From the NCBI GenBank assembly GCA_028705545.1, contig JAQWDG010000058.1:1-6916 (forward strand): a stretch of 6,916 bases of DNA, read 5' to 3'. The notes under the pieces are model-generated. The model was not told the DNA's origin, ran no database searches, and worked only from the letters and a program-made list of their open reading frames with translations. Both the position numbers and the translations under genes were made by a program. The stretch comes from Methanoregula sp. (GTDB lineage: Archaea > Halobacteriota > Methanomicrobia > Methanomicrobiales > Methanospirillaceae). This document shows positions 1-5,375 of the stretch, one piece after another. Numbering within the stretch: the first letter of the stretch is position 1; each line of letters opens with the position of its first letter.

Positions 1-638
1 AACGCCTCGTCGTCCAGCTCCACCCGGAACCGGGCGTGCGGGTTCACGACCGAGGTATACTTCAGGTATTCGAGCAGCTTCTTTTTCGCCGACATCGTGC
101 TCTTGAACTCGATCTGGACGCGCGTACCGTGGATCCGGTCCCACTCCACAACCTTGTCGGAGATCACATCGGGCTCGTTCGTCTCGATCTTTATTGAGAC
201 CTCGAACTGGTGCGCCGGCTCTTTTGCCCCGGTGCGCGAGATGACGACCGTGGGAATGCCGCTTGTCAGCTGCGCGTAGAGCACGGCAGCCGAGATCCCG
301 ATCCCCTGCTGGCCGCGGGTCTGCCGGATCTGGTGGAAGCGCGAACCGTAGAGAAGTTTCCCATAGACAAACGGCACCTGTTTCGGGACGATCCCCGGGC
401 CGTTGTCCTCGACAATGATCCGGAACATCTCCGGTCCGGTCTTTTTGATGCTGATGTAGATGTCGGGAAGCACCTGCGCTTCCTCGCAGGCATCGAGCGC
501 GTTATCCACCGCTTCCTTGATCGTGGTAATGACGCCGCGCGTGGGCGAGTCAAAGCCCAGCAGGTGCTTGTTCTTCTCGAAAAATTCCGCTACGCTGATG
601 CTGCGCTGCTGCTTTGCGAGCTCATCAGCGAGTACGAT
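1..638 (-). CDS. top6B: DNA topoisomerase VI subunit B, N-terminal part (3' end beyond the window)
   Basis: This is the ATPase subunit of topoisomerase VI (type IIB), which with the A subunit passes one DNA duplex through another in an ATP-dependent cycle. About 212 codons are visible and the gene runs off position 1. The GHKL ATPase motifs are clear: the N-box KEAVDNALDA at residues 41-50 (Glu42, Asn46), the G1 box EDNGPGI at 77-83, and the GQQGIGIS lid/G2 segment at 109-116. The family-typical N-terminus ADELAKQQRSISVAEFFEKN begins at residue 4. The frame is closed upstream by TGA at 647-645, and between that stop and the conserved N-terminus there is no ATG, GTG or TTG. The first canonical start is a GTG inside the N-box, which would destroy the domain. 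I place the start at ATC (638-636) because GAGGTGA (651-645) lies 6 nt upstream. The gene overlaps hisS by 14 nt and is probably co-transcribed with it. Identity is secure; the start codon is inference. Confidence 0.9.
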   Translation of the reverse strand, partial: MVLADELAKQQRSISVAEFFEKNKHLLGFDSPTRGVITTIKEAVDNALDACEEAQVLPDIYISIKKTGPEMFRIIVEDNGPGIVPKQVPFVYGKLLYGSRFHQIRQTRGQQGIGISAAVLYAQLTSGIPTVVISRTGAKEPAHQFEVSIKIETNEPDVISDKVVEWDRIHGTRVQIEFKSTMSAKKKLLEYLKYTSVVNPHARFRVELDDEA

Positions 639-1857
639 AAGCCTTCACCTCGGCAACTGCCGCGGCCGGGTCGAGTGTCTTCTGCTCTCCCGAGTGGAGG
701 TCTTTTACGGTCACCTGCCCGGCGTCGGCCTCCCGTTTCCCAATCACAACGGCAAAATCGGCAGACTTCGAAGCCCGGGCCAGCTGTGCGCCAAGCCCGC
801 GGGCCATCAGGTCCATCTCCGCCCGGATCCCGGCAGCCCGGAACTGGCGGGCAACCGCGAGTGCGAAACTGCGGCCCTCGTCCGTGCAGATGATTGCGGC
901 AATGGTATCCTTTGCCGGTGCCGCGTCCCCGAGCGAGACCATCACCCGGTCAAAACCGATGGCAAACCCACAGGACGCGACATCGTCGCCGCCGAACAGG
1001 TGCGCGAGCCGGTACGCCCCGCCGCCGAGGATCTGGTTCTCTGCGCCAAGGTTGTGGGCAAAGCCCTCAAAGACCATGCCCGTGTAGTAGTCGAGCCCCC
1101 GGGCAATCCCGAAGTTGAGGGAATATGTTACCCCGGCTGCATCGAGAATTGCCATTGTCTGCTCCACGCGATCTTTCTCCGGGATCGCCCCGGCGATCTC
1201 GAATGCCTCCTTAAGCGTGCGGCACTCCACGAGCGCGGTGAGCGAATCGTTTAAGGCCGATTTTCCCATTCCTTCCAGTGTCGCGGCAAGCCCTTCGAAA
1301 TCCTTCTTGTCAAGGTGCGCCATCACCCGGCGCTGGGCTGCCGGCTCAAGCCCGGCAAGGAGGTTTCTCATGAACGCAAGGTGACCTACCTTGAGGTCCC
1401 ACGTAACGCCGGTCGCGTTTAATGCCTCGGATGCGAGCATGATCACTTCTGCATCGGCCATCGCGGTATCGGCCCCGATCAGTTCGGCGCCGAACTGCCA
1501 GAACTGGCGGTACCTTCCTTTCTGCGGGCGCTCGTACCGGAAGCAGTCGGCAAAGTAACACCAGCGCAGCGGTTTTGGCGCTACCTTTGCCTCGTTGATG
1601 TACATACGGATCACGGCTGCAGTGATCTCCGGGCGCAGGGCAAGTTTCCTGCCCCCCTTGTCCTCGAAGACGTACATCTCCTGCATGATCCCCTCGCCCG
1701 ACCGGAGCGTGAAGAGTTCGAGGTCCTCGAACTCGGGAGTACAGACTTCGCGGTACCCGAACCGGCGCACCGCCTCCCGCATCTTTGCCTCAGTGCTGCG
1801 CCGCGCTTCCATTTCGTCGGGAAGGAAATCCCGTGTGCCTCGTGGTTTCTGGATCAT
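625..1857 (-). CDS. hisS: Histidyl-tRNA synthetase
   Basis: This cytosolic class II aminoacyl-tRNA synthetase charges tRNA-His with histidine using ATP. The 410-residue product is a normal length for the compact archaeal/bacterial form. In order are the N-terminal KPRGTRDFLP (4-13), the motif 1 region CTPEFED (39-45), LRPE (74-77), motif 2 around CFRYERPQKGRYRQFWQFGAE (105-125), the histidine-specific loop ARGLDYYTG (252-260), the glycine-rich GGGAYRLAHLFGG (278-290), motif 3 GFAIGFDRV (297-305) and a C-terminal anticodon-binding domain from about 318. The ATG at 1857 starts right before the conserved KPRGTRDFLP. The gene lies 40 nt behind the small membrane protein gene and overlaps top6B by 14 nt at its end, so a three-gene transcript is likely. 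The Shine-Dalgarno upstream is weak. No residue of the active site looks missing. Confidence 0.97.
   Translation of the reverse strand: MIQKPRGTRDFLPDEMEARRSTEAKMREAVRRFGYREVCTPEFEDLELFTLRSGEGIMQEMYVFEDKGGRKLALRPEITAAVIRMYINEAKVAPKPLRWCYFADCFRYERPQKGRYRQFWQFGAELIGADTAMADAEVIMLASEALNATGVTWDLKVGHLAFMRNLLAGLEPAAQRRVMAHLDKKDFEGLAATLEGMGKSALNDSLTALVECRTLKEAFEIAGAIPEKDRVEQTMAILDAAGVTYSLNFGIARGLDYYTGMVFEGFAHNLGAENQILGGGAYRLAHLFGGDDVASCGFAIGFDRVMVSLGDAAPAKDTIAAIICTDEGRSFALAVARQFRAAGIRAEMDLMARGLGAQLARASKSADFAVVIGKREADAGQVTVKDLHSGEQKTLDPAAAVAEVKAYRTR
645..651 (-). promoter_or_regulatory. Shine-Dalgarno site for top6B, inside the 3' end of hisS
   Basis: The minus strand reads GAGGTGA here, a full 7-nt complement to the usual archaeal 16S 3' end. 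Six nucleotides (AGGCTT) separate it from ATC at 638-636. No canonical start lies at suitable spacing in the top6B frame. The ATG at 625-623, which overlaps the hisS stop as TGATG, is in another frame and reaches TAG after 11 codons. This site is therefore the main evidence for an unusual AUC initiation. Confidence 0.6.
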
Positions 1858-1897
1858 GCCTGGTAAATTCCCTTATCTTGTTTTTCCTGCCGTGCCA

Positions 1898-2221
1898 TTA
1901 TTTCTTATCCGGCCGTGGCGCCTTTGCGCTGCCAAGCGCCCGGTCGAGTGCGGGCTCTTTTCCGGTAAAGACCTTCTCCCGCTCCATCCTTCCCTGCAGG
2001 TAGAGCGCCGCAAGGATAATGGCAAGGCCGAAGATCTCGATACTTTCCCCGGCAAGCGTCAACAGGACGCCGAACGTGCCAAGCGCCCCGTACAATACGC
2101 CCCAGTATGCCGCTTTCCGGTAGCCGGGAAGCCCGGTCTTAAAGAAGATCCGCGCATCGCGCAGCCACAGAAAGATCACGACCGCTGCGCCGAAATATGC
2201 TACATAGACCAGGTACGACAT
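1898..2221 (-). CDS. Small membrane protein of unknown function, three predicted helices
   Basis: The product has 107 residues and I do not recognise its family. Three hydrophobic stretches are visible: about residues 3-20, 37-57 and 60-76. The second and third are separated by only a few polar residues (GES), so they form a tight hairpin. Basic residues between helices 1 and 2 (Arg21, Arg24, Lys28, Arg35, Lys36) and after helix 3 (Arg78, Arg81, Lys83), by the positive-inside rule, place that loop and the charged C-terminal tail (about 77-107, ending in PRPDKK) in the cytoplasm, with the N-terminus outside. No signal peptide, cysteine or catalytic motif is seen. There is no Shine-Dalgarno before the ATG, which suggests a very short leader. 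It is the first gene of the run leading into hisS and top6B; the gap to hisS is 40 nt. Hydrophobicity pattern and operon position make it a believable gene, but no function can be proposed. Confidence 0.72.
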   Translation of the reverse strand: MSYLVYVAYFGAAVVIFLWLRDARIFFKTGLPGYRKAAYWGVLYGALGTFGVLLTLAGESIEIFGLAIILAALYLQGRMEREKVFTGKEPALDRALGSAKAPRPDKK

Positions 2222-2272
2222 GGCAATGAACTAACTTATAATACGCATCCCCATATCTGTATTATCACAACC
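2222..2272. promoter_or_regulatory. Divergent promoter space between the membrane protein gene and larB
   Basis: These 51 bp hold AT-rich elements in an otherwise GC-rich area. For larB, TTATAATA at 2236-2243 would place transcription start near 2265, leaving a leader of under 10 nt before the ATG at 2273. For the minus-strand gene, the best candidate is GATAATAC at 2266-2259, giving a start near 2238 and a leader of about 17 nt. Neither gene has a clear Shine-Dalgarno, which agrees with leaderless or near-leaderless transcripts. The assignment rests on spacing and composition only. Confidence 0.45.
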
Positions 2273-3049
2273 ATGCGCGCAAACCCGGTGCTTTCCGCAG
2301 TCCTTGAACGGTACAAAAACGGCGAGATCCCGCTCGATCGGGCAGCAGAAGAGATCGAGGGCCTCCGGCTCGAACGGATCGGGGATTTTGCCTGCCTCGA
2401 TCTCGGCCGGGCAGTCCGCTGCGGGATGCCCGAAGTCGTGCTTGCGGAAGGAAAGGCACCGGCTCACCTTGCGGAGATCGCGGTCCGGTATGCGGAGACG
2501 GCCGGCCGCTGTGTCGTAACCCGGGTAACGCCCGAACAGGTCGCCGTGATCAAAACAGCCTGTGCAAAAAAAGGGATCGCAGCGGACTACCGTGAGGCTG
2601 CGCAGTCCCTCGTGCTCTCAACCGGCCCGGCACCGGAACCAAACGGCGGGATCGTTGCGATCATCACCGCCGGGACATCCGACATCCGGGTCGCGGAAGA
2701 AGCGCGGGTGATCGCAGAAGAGATGGGCTGCACGGTCCGGACCGCGTACGATGTCGGGGCGGCCGGCATCCACCGCCTCTTCCCGGCGCTCAAGCCGCTC
2801 CTCGATGCCGATGTTTTCGTGGTCTGCGCCGGCCGCGAAGGCACGCTTCCGGCCGTTGTCGCGGGGCTTGTCGATAAGCCGGTCCTCGGCGTCCCGGTCA
2901 GCACCGGGTACGGTTACATGGGGGAAGGGCGGGCAGCGCTTGCGAGCATGCTCCAGTCCTGCTCGGTTATATCCGTGGTAAACATCGATGCCGGGTTTAC
3001 GGCCGGAGCGTTCGCGGCGCGGGTTGCAAACGGGGGTAAGAAAGCATGA
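2273..3049 (+). CDS. larB: Nickel-pincer cofactor biosynthesis protein LarB (NaAD carboxylase/hydrolase)
   Basis: LarB carboxylates C5 of the pyridinium ring of nicotinic acid adenine dinucleotide (NaAD) and cleaves its phosphoanhydride to give the carboxylated mononucleotide (P2CMN), the first step to the nickel-pincer nucleotide cofactor of lactate racemase-type enzymes. The 258-residue protein has a variable N-terminal part (1-120) and a C-terminal PurE-like (AIR carboxylase) domain with TAGTSDIRVAEEA (132-144), YDVGAAGIHRL (159-169), VVCAGREGTLPAVVAGLVDKP (183-203), VPVSTGYGYMGEG (207-219) and SCSVISVVNIDAGF (229-242). Cys230 in QSC probably matches the cysteine reported to bind substrate covalently in LarB. 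An upstream in-frame extension exists back to 1595, but it is antisense to hisS; the ATG at 2273 begins just after the promoter and before the homologous sequence. The stop overlaps the nadM start (ATGA). Older annotations would call this an AIR carboxylase, but a separate LarB-type signature is clear. Confidence 0.92.
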   Translation: MRANPVLSAVLERYKNGEIPLDRAAEEIEGLRLERIGDFACLDLGRAVRCGMPEVVLAEGKAPAHLAEIAVRYAETAGRCVVTRVTPEQVAVIKTACAKKGIAADYREAAQSLVLSTGPAPEPNGGIVAIITAGTSDIRVAEEARVIAEEMGCTVRTAYDVGAAGIHRLFPALKPLLDADVFVVCAGREGTLPAVVAGLVDKPVLGVPVSTGYGYMGEGRAALASMLQSCSVISVVNIDAGFTAGAFAARVANGGKKA

Positions 3050-3555
3050 AGCGCGGATTTTACGTTGGCCGGTTCCAGCCGTACCACAACGGGCACCAGG
3101 CAGTTCTCACGGAACTGTCGCGGACGTGCGACGAGATCATCATCGGTGTCGGGAGCGCCCAGCTCTCCCATACGCTCGAAAACCCGTTCACGGCCGGCGA
3201 GCGCGTGCTCATGATTACCCGGGCCCTTACCACGCTCGATTGTCCCTACTACGTCATCCCGATCGAGGATGTGCAGAGGAACGCGCTCTGGGCAGCACAC
3301 GTCATGTCGATGACGCCGCCGTTTGATACCTGTTATTCCTCAAACCCGCTCGTGGTCCGGCTCTTCCGCGAAGCAAATGTTGCGGTGCAGTCGCCTGCCA
3401 TGTACGAGCGCGACCTGCACAGCGGGACCGAGATCCGGCGCCGGATGCTTGCCGGGGAGAAATGGGAGAGTCTCGTGCCCCCGGCAGTGGTGAGCGTAAT
3501 CAACGAAATCGACGGGGTGGAACGCCTCCGCCAGATCGCGCGCGACGATTCGTGA
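3046..3555 (+). CDS. nadM: Nicotinamide-nucleotide adenylyltransferase (archaeal NMNAT)
   Basis: The enzyme transfers AMP from ATP to nicotinamide mononucleotide, and in this family commonly also to nicotinic acid mononucleotide, giving NAD or NaAD in the cytosol. The product has 169 residues, the usual size for archaeal NMNAT. The nucleotidyltransferase signature GRFQPYHNGH (8-17, with HNGH at 14-17) sits at the N-terminus, ENPFTAGER (45-53) follows, and the C-terminal SGTEIRRRM (126-134) takes the place of the ISSTxxR motif. GGGGGTAAG at 3032-3040 lies 5 to 8 nt before the start and is a good ribosome-binding site. The ATG shares three bases with the larB stop, so the two genes are co-transcribed and probably translationally coupled. 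The pairing is biochemically sensible because LarB consumes NaAD. I see no terminator directly behind it. Confidence 0.94.
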   Translation: MKRGFYVGRFQPYHNGHQAVLTELSRTCDEIIIGVGSAQLSHTLENPFTAGERVLMITRALTTLDCPYYVIPIEDVQRNALWAAHVMSMTPPFDTCYSSNPLVVRLFREANVAVQSPAMYERDLHSGTEIRRRMLAGEKWESLVPPAVVSVINEIDGVERLRQIARDDS

Positions 3556-3584
3556 ACCATGAACCATTTGACCCTTCAGCAACA

Positions 3585-3597
3585 AATAAGGTATATC
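3585..3597 (+). promoter_or_regulatory. Possible TATA-type promoter of the coiled-coil gene
   Basis: The segment AAATAAGGTATAT lies in the 89-nt gap after nadM. With a start about 25 nt downstream of the TATAT core (3592-3596), the transcript would begin near 3620, leaving a leader of about 25 nt that includes GGAGTG (3634-3639) 5 nt before the ATG at 3645. The element is not a strong match to the archaeal consensus. Confidence 0.4.
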
Positions 3598-3644
3598 GCC
3601 TGACGATCCCGTGCCAGCACGAAAAAATCTCCCGGAGTGTTCGA

Positions 3645-4928
3645 ATGTTTGACTTTTTAAAATCCATCCTCGGTTCCGCACCGGAAAAAAAAGTGACCCT
3701 GGCGTTTGAGAACGTGCCCGCGTTTCTCGATGAAAAAGAGAACCAGGCAAAGGCAGTTCTCTCAGCTGAAGTCGAGGAACCGGTGCGCGCAATAAAAAGC
3801 GCCTCGGCGAGCCTCCAGCTCACGGTCAATACCATATCCGGGGCAGAACAGAGCCCGGAAACGCACCCGAAGATCAAAAGCATTGCAAAGAATTCCCTCC
3901 CCCTTTTCCTTCGCGCCATGAACACGTCCCTTGCAAAGGAACTGCCGGAGGATCCCGAGGCTTTTTACACGGCATCGGTGGAGAGCGTCAAGGGCTGCCT
4001 AAACGCGGTCCGCGGCCAGGGACGCTACCTCCAGGTCGCGTTCCCGGAGGAGATGAAGGCGACAAAGGCCGGCATCGATGCAGTGGGCCGCGAGATCAAT
4101 GTCATGACAAAGGCGATCGGGAAGTACAAGCAGCAGGCCGATCGGATCGGGGCTGCGCGTGCTGCCCACACGGCCCTCGTGGATGCAAGAAAGGATCTTG
4201 CCCATTCGTTTGAGAAAGAGGAGCGGTACCACGCCCGGATCGCCGAGATCTCTTCGCGCCTTGACGCGATCGCGGAGGAGACGACCCGGCTCCGGGCCGA
4301 CCCGTCGCTTGCAACGCTCGATGAAGAGCGCACAAAACTGGCCGGCCTTGCCCGCGAGCGGGAGGAGTGCCTGCGGCGCTATACCTCGCTTTCCATGACC
4401 ATGTCGCACGTTTTTCGGAAAGCGGAGAAGATCGCGACCAAGAAACACCTCGCCAAAGAGACCCATGCTATCCGGGATGCAATGGATCTTCTCTCCGACC
4501 ATGAGGTCGCTGCGGCAGAACCCTGCACCAGTACCCTTGCCGCTGTATGCCCCGTAGTCGAAAAGATGATCGGTGACGGCGAGATCGTCCTCAAGAACCG
4601 GGAGGAGCGCACGGTCTTTGCCGAACCGGCACAACATGCCGATGAAATATCCCAACTCTGCGCACGGTACGCAGCACTCGAAAAGGACTGCCGGGCAGCT
4701 GAAGAAGGACTCATCTCCCACCCGGTCCTTTCGCGCATCCAGGCACTCGGGCGCGAAAAAGAGCAGCTGGAAGCGATGCAGACACGGGAGGAGCAGCAGG
4801 TATCCGAGGTCTTGTCGTGGAGAAAGGAACTGGAAGAGGCAGTCCCGGAACTTGAGGAGGCTCTCGCAAAAAAACTGGGGGAGATGATAGGGGAGACGGT
4901 GCAATTTTTGCCGACCGGCCCGGTGTGA
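3645..4928 (+). CDS. Soluble coiled-coil protein of unknown function
   Basis: The product has 427 residues and I cannot assign it to a named family. There is no signal peptide or membrane helix beyond a short hydrophobic start (MFDFLKSILG). Residues 30-165 are mainly helical, with a stretch of hydrophobic and small residues around 42-65. From about 165 to 248 there is a long charged segment rich in Ala, Glu, Arg and Leu with heptad-like spacing, and a second coiled coil covers roughly 331-412, ending with ELEEAVPELEEALAKKLGEM. The part between (about 285-312, with Cys294 and Cys302) is less charged and may form a small domain or hinge. No nucleotide-binding motif is visible, so it is not an SMC or Rad50 ATPase. 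The in-frame reading continues upstream to 3462 but that part is inside nadM. The ATG at 3645 is chosen because GGAGTG sits 5 nt upstream and the codons before it cover the promoter. A scaffold or adaptor role is possible but is speculation. Confidence 0.85.
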   Translation: MFDFLKSILGSAPEKKVTLAFENVPAFLDEKENQAKAVLSAEVEEPVRAIKSASASLQLTVNTISGAEQSPETHPKIKSIAKNSLPLFLRAMNTSLAKELPEDPEAFYTASVESVKGCLNAVRGQGRYLQVAFPEEMKATKAGIDAVGREINVMTKAIGKYKQQADRIGAARAAHTALVDARKDLAHSFEKEERYHARIAEISSRLDAIAEETTRLRADPSLATLDEERTKLAGLAREREECLRRYTSLSMTMSHVFRKAEKIATKKHLAKETHAIRDAMDLLSDHEVAAAEPCTSTLAAVCPVVEKMIGDGEIVLKNREERTVFAEPAQHADEISQLCARYAALEKDCRAAEEGLISHPVLSRIQALGREKEQLEAMQTREEQQVSEVLSWRKELEEAVPELEEALAKKLGEMIGETVQFLPTGPV

Positions 4929-4980
4929 GGGTAGGATACTTTCCCGGGTCGCTTATCGGCCACCACTGGAGTGATTCCTC

Positions 4981-4988
4981 TTTTTTTT
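4981..4988 (+). terminator. Oligo-T terminator behind the coiled-coil gene
   Basis: Eight consecutive T residues on the plus strand start 52 nt after the stop codon. Archaeal RNA polymerase terminates at such U-tracts without needing a hairpin. The tract overlaps the last codon of the convergent small gene on the minus strand, so the two genes meet tail to tail here. Confidence 0.6.
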
Positions 4989-5139
4989 ATGTGAACAAGT
5001 CTTCTGTCATTGCGATGATACGGTTCACCTTTTCCGGTGTGATGTCGTCGCATGTGTACCGGCAGAATGCGCCGGCATACGGGGGATAGTAAAGAAGAGA
5101 TTCGGCATTCCTTTTCAGGATCCCGCCACACTCACTCAT
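4987..5139 (-). CDS. Small protein of 50 residues, second gene of the antitoxin-like module, unknown family
   Basis: This short reading frame starts at ATG 5139-5137, overlapping the stop of the VapB-like gene as ATGA, and ends at TAA 4989-4987. The product begins MSECGGILKRNAESLLYYPP and ends EKVNRIIAMTEDLFT. It has three cysteines (Cys4, Cys26, Cys30, the last two as CRYTC), four tyrosines, a soluble overall composition, and a likely C-terminal amphipathic helix (about 34-48). GGAGA at 5151-5147 lies 7 nt before the start. The overlap, the Shine-Dalgarno and the position where a toxin gene is expected support translation. It has no resemblance to a PIN domain: no N-terminal LDTNVL-type motif and far too short. 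It could be a toxin of a new kind, a metal- or redox-responsive accessory, or a decayed remnant. I do not recognise it. Confidence 0.55.
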   Translation of the reverse strand: MSECGGILKRNAESLLYYPPYAGAFCRYTCDDITPEKVNRIIAMTEDLFT

Positions 5140-5333
5140 GTCCGATTCTCCGTTTCTTCAAAATCCCCAAGCTCGCTCTGGGTGGGCGGGAAGGCATCCG
5201 ACCACCCATAGCATTCGTGGAGCATCTGTGCGATGACATCGCTGAAGGTCAGGTTGCCGCGCTTGAGCACGAGCAAAGCCTCATACACCTCGGGATCGAC
5301 CCGGATAGATCGTCCCTCGCCTGCACGAGGCAT
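5136..5333 (-). CDS. VapB-like antitoxin (DUF217-type)
   Basis: From the ATG at 5333 the product has 65 residues. The N-terminal part RSIRVDPEVYEALLVLKRGNLTFSDVI, cut here into RSIRVDPEVYEALLVLK (8-24) and RGNLTFSDVIAQML (25-38), matches the archaeal VapB/DUF217 pattern IRVxxEVYExLxxLKxxxxSFSDVIxxLL. Proteins of this type bind DNA as dimers through the N-terminal strand and use an acidic C-terminal tail to block a toxin; here residues 43-65 are acidic and aromatic, ending LGDFEETENRT. An alternative GTG start at 5342 adds three residues, but the TATA box predicts transcription to begin at about 5334, directly before the ATG, so 5333 is preferred and the message is probably leaderless. A perfect palindrome lies just upstream, fitting autorepression. 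The usual VapC nuclease gene is absent; a 50-codon gene follows with a 4-bp overlap instead. The family call is from motif memory, not a search. Confidence 0.8.
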   Translation of the reverse strand: MPRAGEGRSIRVDPEVYEALLVLKRGNLTFSDVIAQMLHECYGWSDAFPPTQSELGDFEETENRT

Positions 5334-5335
5334 AA

Positions 5336-5352
5336 TTACCACTTTGTGGTAA
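5336..5352. promoter_or_regulatory. Perfect 17-bp palindrome, probable operator of the antitoxin-like operon
   Basis: The plus strand reads TTACCACTTTGTGGTAA: two perfect 7-bp arms around a 3-bp centre. It occupies the whole space between the TATA box and the antitoxin start codon, covering positions -19 to -3 relative to the ATG. A protein bound here would block initiation. Ribbon-helix-helix and other VapB-type antitoxins usually repress their own promoter by binding such repeats. The mRNA would scarcely include it, so an RNA hairpin role is unlikely. Confidence 0.7.
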
Positions 5353-5354
5353 CA

Positions 5355-5369
5355 TTATATAAATATTCC
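5355..5369 (-). promoter_or_regulatory. BRE and TATA box of the antitoxin-like operon
   Basis: On the minus strand GGAAT (5369-5365) is followed by TTTATATAA (5363-5355), a near-consensus archaeal BRE/TATA pair. Initiation about 25 bp downstream of the TATA centre falls at 5334, directly before the ATG at 5333, predicting a leaderless mRNA. This is the clearest promoter in the window. Confidence 0.75.
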
Positions 5370-5375
5370 TGGTAA

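Noticed and set aside
623..625. ATG overlapping the hisS stop (TGATG) as the start of top6B
   Set aside because: It is in a different frame from the conserved top6B sequence and reaches TAG after 11 codons; no slippery sequence for a frameshift is evident.
460..1254. Long plus-strand open frame of 264 codons opposite hisS and top6B
   Set aside because: It lies antisense to two well-supported conserved genes, its translation has no recognisable motif, and long shadow frames are common in GC-rich DNA.
1595..2272. Upstream in-frame extension of larB to 1595
   Set aside because: The extension is antisense to hisS and the membrane protein gene, passes through the divergent promoter, and is not part of the LarB family; the ATG at 2273 is the natural start.
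3554..3567. Tandem GAACCAT GAACCAT just at the nadM stop
   Set aside because: Only two short copies with no symmetry or partner elsewhere; likely chance.
3999..4904. Minus-strand frame of 301 codons inside the coiled-coil gene
   Set aside because: The plus-strand frame has a Shine-Dalgarno, promoter and coherent coiled-coil pattern; the minus frame is a cysteine- and arginine-rich mirror product with no motif.
4987..5139. Possible VapC toxin behind the VapB-like gene
   Set aside because: The 50-residue product has no PIN-domain motif or acidic quartet and is less than half the length of a VapC.
5340..5342. GTG as start of the VapB-like gene
   Set aside because: It lies inside the palindrome and upstream of the expected transcription start at about 5334, so the mRNA would probably not contain it.
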